From positions 1 to 7,753 of the forward strand of contig CAIXHJ010000014.1 of the NCBI GenBank assembly GCA_903919165.1: a stretch of 7,753 bases of DNA, in the 5' to 3' direction. Each line of letters begins with the position of its first letter. Position 1 is the first letter of the stretch. The position numbers were made by a program, and so were the translations under genes. The notes under the pieces are model-generated. The model saw only the letters and a list, made by a program, of their open reading frames with translations, made no database searches and was not told where the DNA came from. The stretch comes from an uncultured Holophagaceae bacterium. GTDB taxonomy: Bacteria > Acidobacteriota > Holophagae > Holophagales > Holophagaceae. Below are positions 5,836 to 7,753 of this stretch, piece after piece.

Positions 5836-7295
5836 AGCTGGAAACCAAGGTCGGCCTCTTCTTCACCGGCACCATCGTCCTGCTGGGCGTGCTGATCTTC
5901 CGCGCAGAAAAACTGGAAATCGGCGGGAAGCGAAACCAGCTGGAACGCTTCACCTACTTCGACCAGGTGGCGGGTCTGAACGTCCAGAGCGCCGTGCGCA
6001 TCGCCGGCGTCAAGGTGGGGGATGTCCGCACCATCACCCTCGAGAACGGGAAGGCCCGCCTGGTCCTCGGCCTGTCGAGCAAGGTTCCAATCTACCGAGA
6101 CGCCTCTGTTTCCCTTGGATCCATCGGCATCCTCGGCGATAAATTTGTCGATCTCGACCCAGGCCACAGCGCCAAGGGCCCCTTCCCGGAGGGCGTGCCT
6201 CTGCCCAGCAAGGCCGGGGTGAGCCTTGAGAACCTGATGGAGACCCTGGCTGACGTCGGCAAGAACGTGAAGGGCGTCACCCAGGCCTTGAATGAATCCA
6301 TCGGCGGCGAGCAGGGGCGCCAAAAGCTCGACGAGATCGTGGATAACATCCGCGTACTGACGGCTGAGTTCCGGTCCATGTCCCAGGAGAATCACGGCGC
6401 CATCAACCACACCATGGCCAATGTGGAGGCCCTATCCGCGGACCTGAGGGACAGGCTGCCCAAGCTGGCGCAGCAGTTCGAAGCCGTGGGCAAGAACCTC
6501 AATGCCATCCTGGATGAGAACCGGCCGGAATTGAAGGGCGTCGTGGGCGACGTGCGCAAGCTGGCCCAGAGCTTCCAGGGCACCGCCGAGAACCTCAAGG
6601 TTCTCACCGATCGCGTGAACAAGGGCGATGGCACCATCGGCAAGCTGCTGAACGACGAGACGACGATCAAGAAGATCAACGAGGCCGTGGATAACGTGAA
6701 CAACATGCTGGGCGGGTTCAACAAGATGGATTTCCGCCTGGATATGAATGCGGCCCAGTGGACCAAACGTGGTGACAGCCGGGTGGGGCTTGGCCTCGAC
6801 ATCGTACCCCGGCCGGATTACTGGTACTCCCTCGGTTTCGCCTCAACACCGGACGGCAAAATCAACCAGAGTACCCATACGATCACTCAGCTGGATCCCG
6901 TCACAGGTCAGCCGGTTTCTGCGCCGCAAACCATCCAGACCATCACCACGGACCAGGCCTTCACTGTGTCCGCCCAGTTCGCCAAGCGTCTCGGCCCGGC
7001 AGTTTTCTCCGCGGGCATCGTCGAGAACAAGGGGGGTGGCGGGGTCGAATTGCGAACACTGGACGACCGGCTCCGGCTCGGGTTCCTGGCCTATGACTTC
7101 ACCAAGAGCGATGAAAAGCCGAACCCCCGGTACCGCTTCACCACCAGCTACCAGTTCTGGAAAGGGGCCTACATCCAGGCCGGAGTTCAGGACATCGCCA
7201 ACAAGGATCTCCGGACGGCCTTCTTCGGTGCAGGGTTGCGCTGGAAGGACGATGACCTGAAGAAGCTGGTCGGACTGGCAGGAGCCGCCAAGTGA
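5832..7295 (+). CDS. mlaD: MCE/MlaD lipid-transport protein with C-terminal beta-rich (barrel-like) domain
   Basis: This is the substrate-binding MCE component of the Mla-type transporter, anchored in the inner membrane and facing the periplasm. The 487 residues are far longer than E. coli MlaD (183). Visible parts, in order: a short N-terminus and one membrane helix (7-23); one MCE domain (~38-113) with FDQVAGLNVQSAVRIAGVKV and SVSLGSIGILGDKFVDLDP; a long helical, coiled-coil-prone stretch (~131-295) that includes GDGTIGKLLND (265-275), a motif common in MCE proteins; and ~180 C-terminal residues (299-477) made of alternating hydrophobic/polar strands with aromatic ends, for example YWYSLGFAS, AFTVSAQFAKR, RYRFTTSYQFW, AYIQAGVQDI and AFFGAGLRWKDDDLKKLVG. 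The last part reads like a small outer-membrane barrel. A Thr/Gln-rich insert (~345-375) would be a long loop. The start overlaps mlaF by ATGA, and its stop overlaps the DUF116 gene. The MCE assignment is firm; the barrel is inferred from strand pattern only. Confidence 0.93.
   Translation: MKLETKVGLFFTGTIVLLGVLIFRAEKLEIGGKRNQLERFTYFDQVAGLNVQSAVRIAGVKVGDVRTITLENGKARLVLGLSSKVPIYRDASVSLGSIGILGDKFVDLDPGHSAKGPFPEGVPLPSKAGVSLENLMETLADVGKNVKGVTQALNESIGGEQGRQKLDEIVDNIRVLTAEFRSMSQENHGAINHTMANVEALSADLRDRLPKLAQQFEAVGKNLNAILDENRPELKGVVGDVRKLAQSFQGTAENLKVLTDRVNKGDGTIGKLLNDETTIKKINEAVDNVNNMLGGFNKMDFRLDMNAAQWTKRGDSRVGLGLDIVPRPDYWYSLGFASTPDGKINQSTHTITQLDPVTGQPVSAPQTIQTITTDQAFTVSAQFAKRLGPAVFSAGIVENKGGGGVELRTLDDRLRLGFLAYDFTKSDEKPNPRYRFTTSYQFWKGAYIQAGVQDIANKDLRTAFFGAGLRWKDDDLKKLVGLAGAAK
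7280..7284 (+). promoter_or_regulatory. Ribosome binding site for the GTG start of the DUF116 gene
   Basis: AGGAG lies seven bases before GTG 7292, at the end of the MCE gene. It supports a GTG start that overlaps the preceding stop (GTGA), which a search for ATG starts would miss. Confidence 0.75.
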
Positions 7296-7753
7296 AGAGC
7301 GACCGGATTCTGCCCTTGCCCGGTCCTTTACCGGTCGAAGGTGGAACCCTATTCCTCTGGGTCCGCAGGGGCCTGCCTCTGGCCCTGGCGGTCCTCGCCC
7401 TTGTTGGATCGGCCCTGCACGGTGCCGGACGCGGCTGGTGGATGCTGCTGAGTGTCGCGGCGCTGGCCGCGGCCTGGCCCAGCTTTCTCCGGGGCGAAGC
7501 CTACCTGCGAAACCGGACCGCCATTCATCGCCAGGACTGCCTCTGGACCAACGTCCTCCGCCCTCTGGCACGCTGGCTGCACCAGGAAGAGGCCTGGATC
7601 CTTTCCTTCTGCGGATACAACAACCGCCGCGTGCGCGAGGCCTTCGGCGGCCGCCGCGCCCGGCGGGCCCTGATTCTCCTGCCCCACTGCATCCAACTGG
7701 CCCGCTGCAAGGCCGATCTCTTCACGGACCTCCAGTCCTGCTACGACTGTGGC
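7292..7753 (+). CDS. DUF116 family protein with N-terminal membrane helices (3' end missing)
   Basis: An open frame of 154 codons runs from GTG 7292 off the right edge. Two hydrophobic segments (~24-42 and ~48-65) suggest a membrane-anchored N-terminus. A basic, Arg-rich region follows, then LILLPHCIQLARCKADL (127-143) and SCYDCG (149-154). The LLPHC(I/L)Q motif with the spaced cysteines C133, C139, C150 and C153 is the signature of the DUF116 family, whose conserved cysteines suggest a metal or iron-sulfur site; the function is unknown. Further cysteines lie at 83 and 107. The only early start candidate is GTG 7292, which has a good ribosome binding site and overlaps the MCE stop by GTGA; the first in-frame ATG is ~50 codons later and would remove the first hydrophobic segment. 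The tight overlap suggests co-expression with the lipid-transport genes, but a role in that process is not shown. Confidence 0.8.
   Translation, partial: MKSDRILPLPGPLPVEGGTLFLWVRRGLPLALAVLALVGSALHGAGRGWWMLLSVAALAAAWPSFLRGEAYLRNRTAIHRQDCLWTNVLRPLARWLHQEEAWILSFCGYNNRRVREAFGGRRARRALILLPHCIQLARCKADLFTDLQSCYDCG

Overview
The window is a GC-rich piece of a bacterial chromosome from an organism with an outer membrane. All convincing genes lie on the + strand and are tightly packed. The MlaE/MlaF/MCE lipid-transport genes and a GlmU next to them show a diderm (Gram-negative type) envelope. An Hfq-like protein with a long N-terminal tail, an MCE protein with a barrel-like tail and a DUF116 gene together suggest Acidobacteriota (Holophagae/Geothrix-like) or a deltaproteobacterial-type lineage. 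That placement is inference from gene content and composition, not from a marker gene.

Layout. Positions 2-943 hold the 3' part of a PAS-containing sensor histidine kinase of the NtrB/PilS type; its 5' end is outside the window. A 228-base gap (944-1171) follows. It holds no convincing gene but has three short dyads, and it is the only sizeable non-coding stretch. Next come an Hfq-like Sm-fold RNA chaperone (1172-1654), pdxA (1683-2789, vitamin B6 synthesis) and glmU (2845-4242, UDP-GlcNAc synthesis). Then follows a compact block: mlaE-type permease (4263-5039), mlaF-type ATPase (5044-5835), an MCE/MlaD protein with a C-terminal beta-rich domain (5832-7295), and the start of a membrane-anchored DUF116 protein (7292 to the window end). 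The last two junctions are an ATGA and a GTGA start/stop overlap, so this block is almost certainly translated as one operon.

How the genes fit together. GlmU makes the UDP-GlcNAc needed for peptidoglycan and lipopolysaccharide. MlaE, MlaF and MlaD form the core of an inner-membrane ABC system that moves phospholipids between the two membranes. Hfq would act on mRNAs in the cytoplasm and PdxA makes a cofactor precursor; they sit upstream on the same strand without an obvious functional link.

The most interesting item is the MCE protein. After the usual transmembrane helix, one MCE domain and a long helical stretch, it ends in about 180 residues that read as repeated amphipathic beta strands, much like a small outer-membrane barrel. 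If so, one polypeptide could reach from the inner to the outer membrane. No gene for MlaB, MlaC or MlaA is seen in the window.
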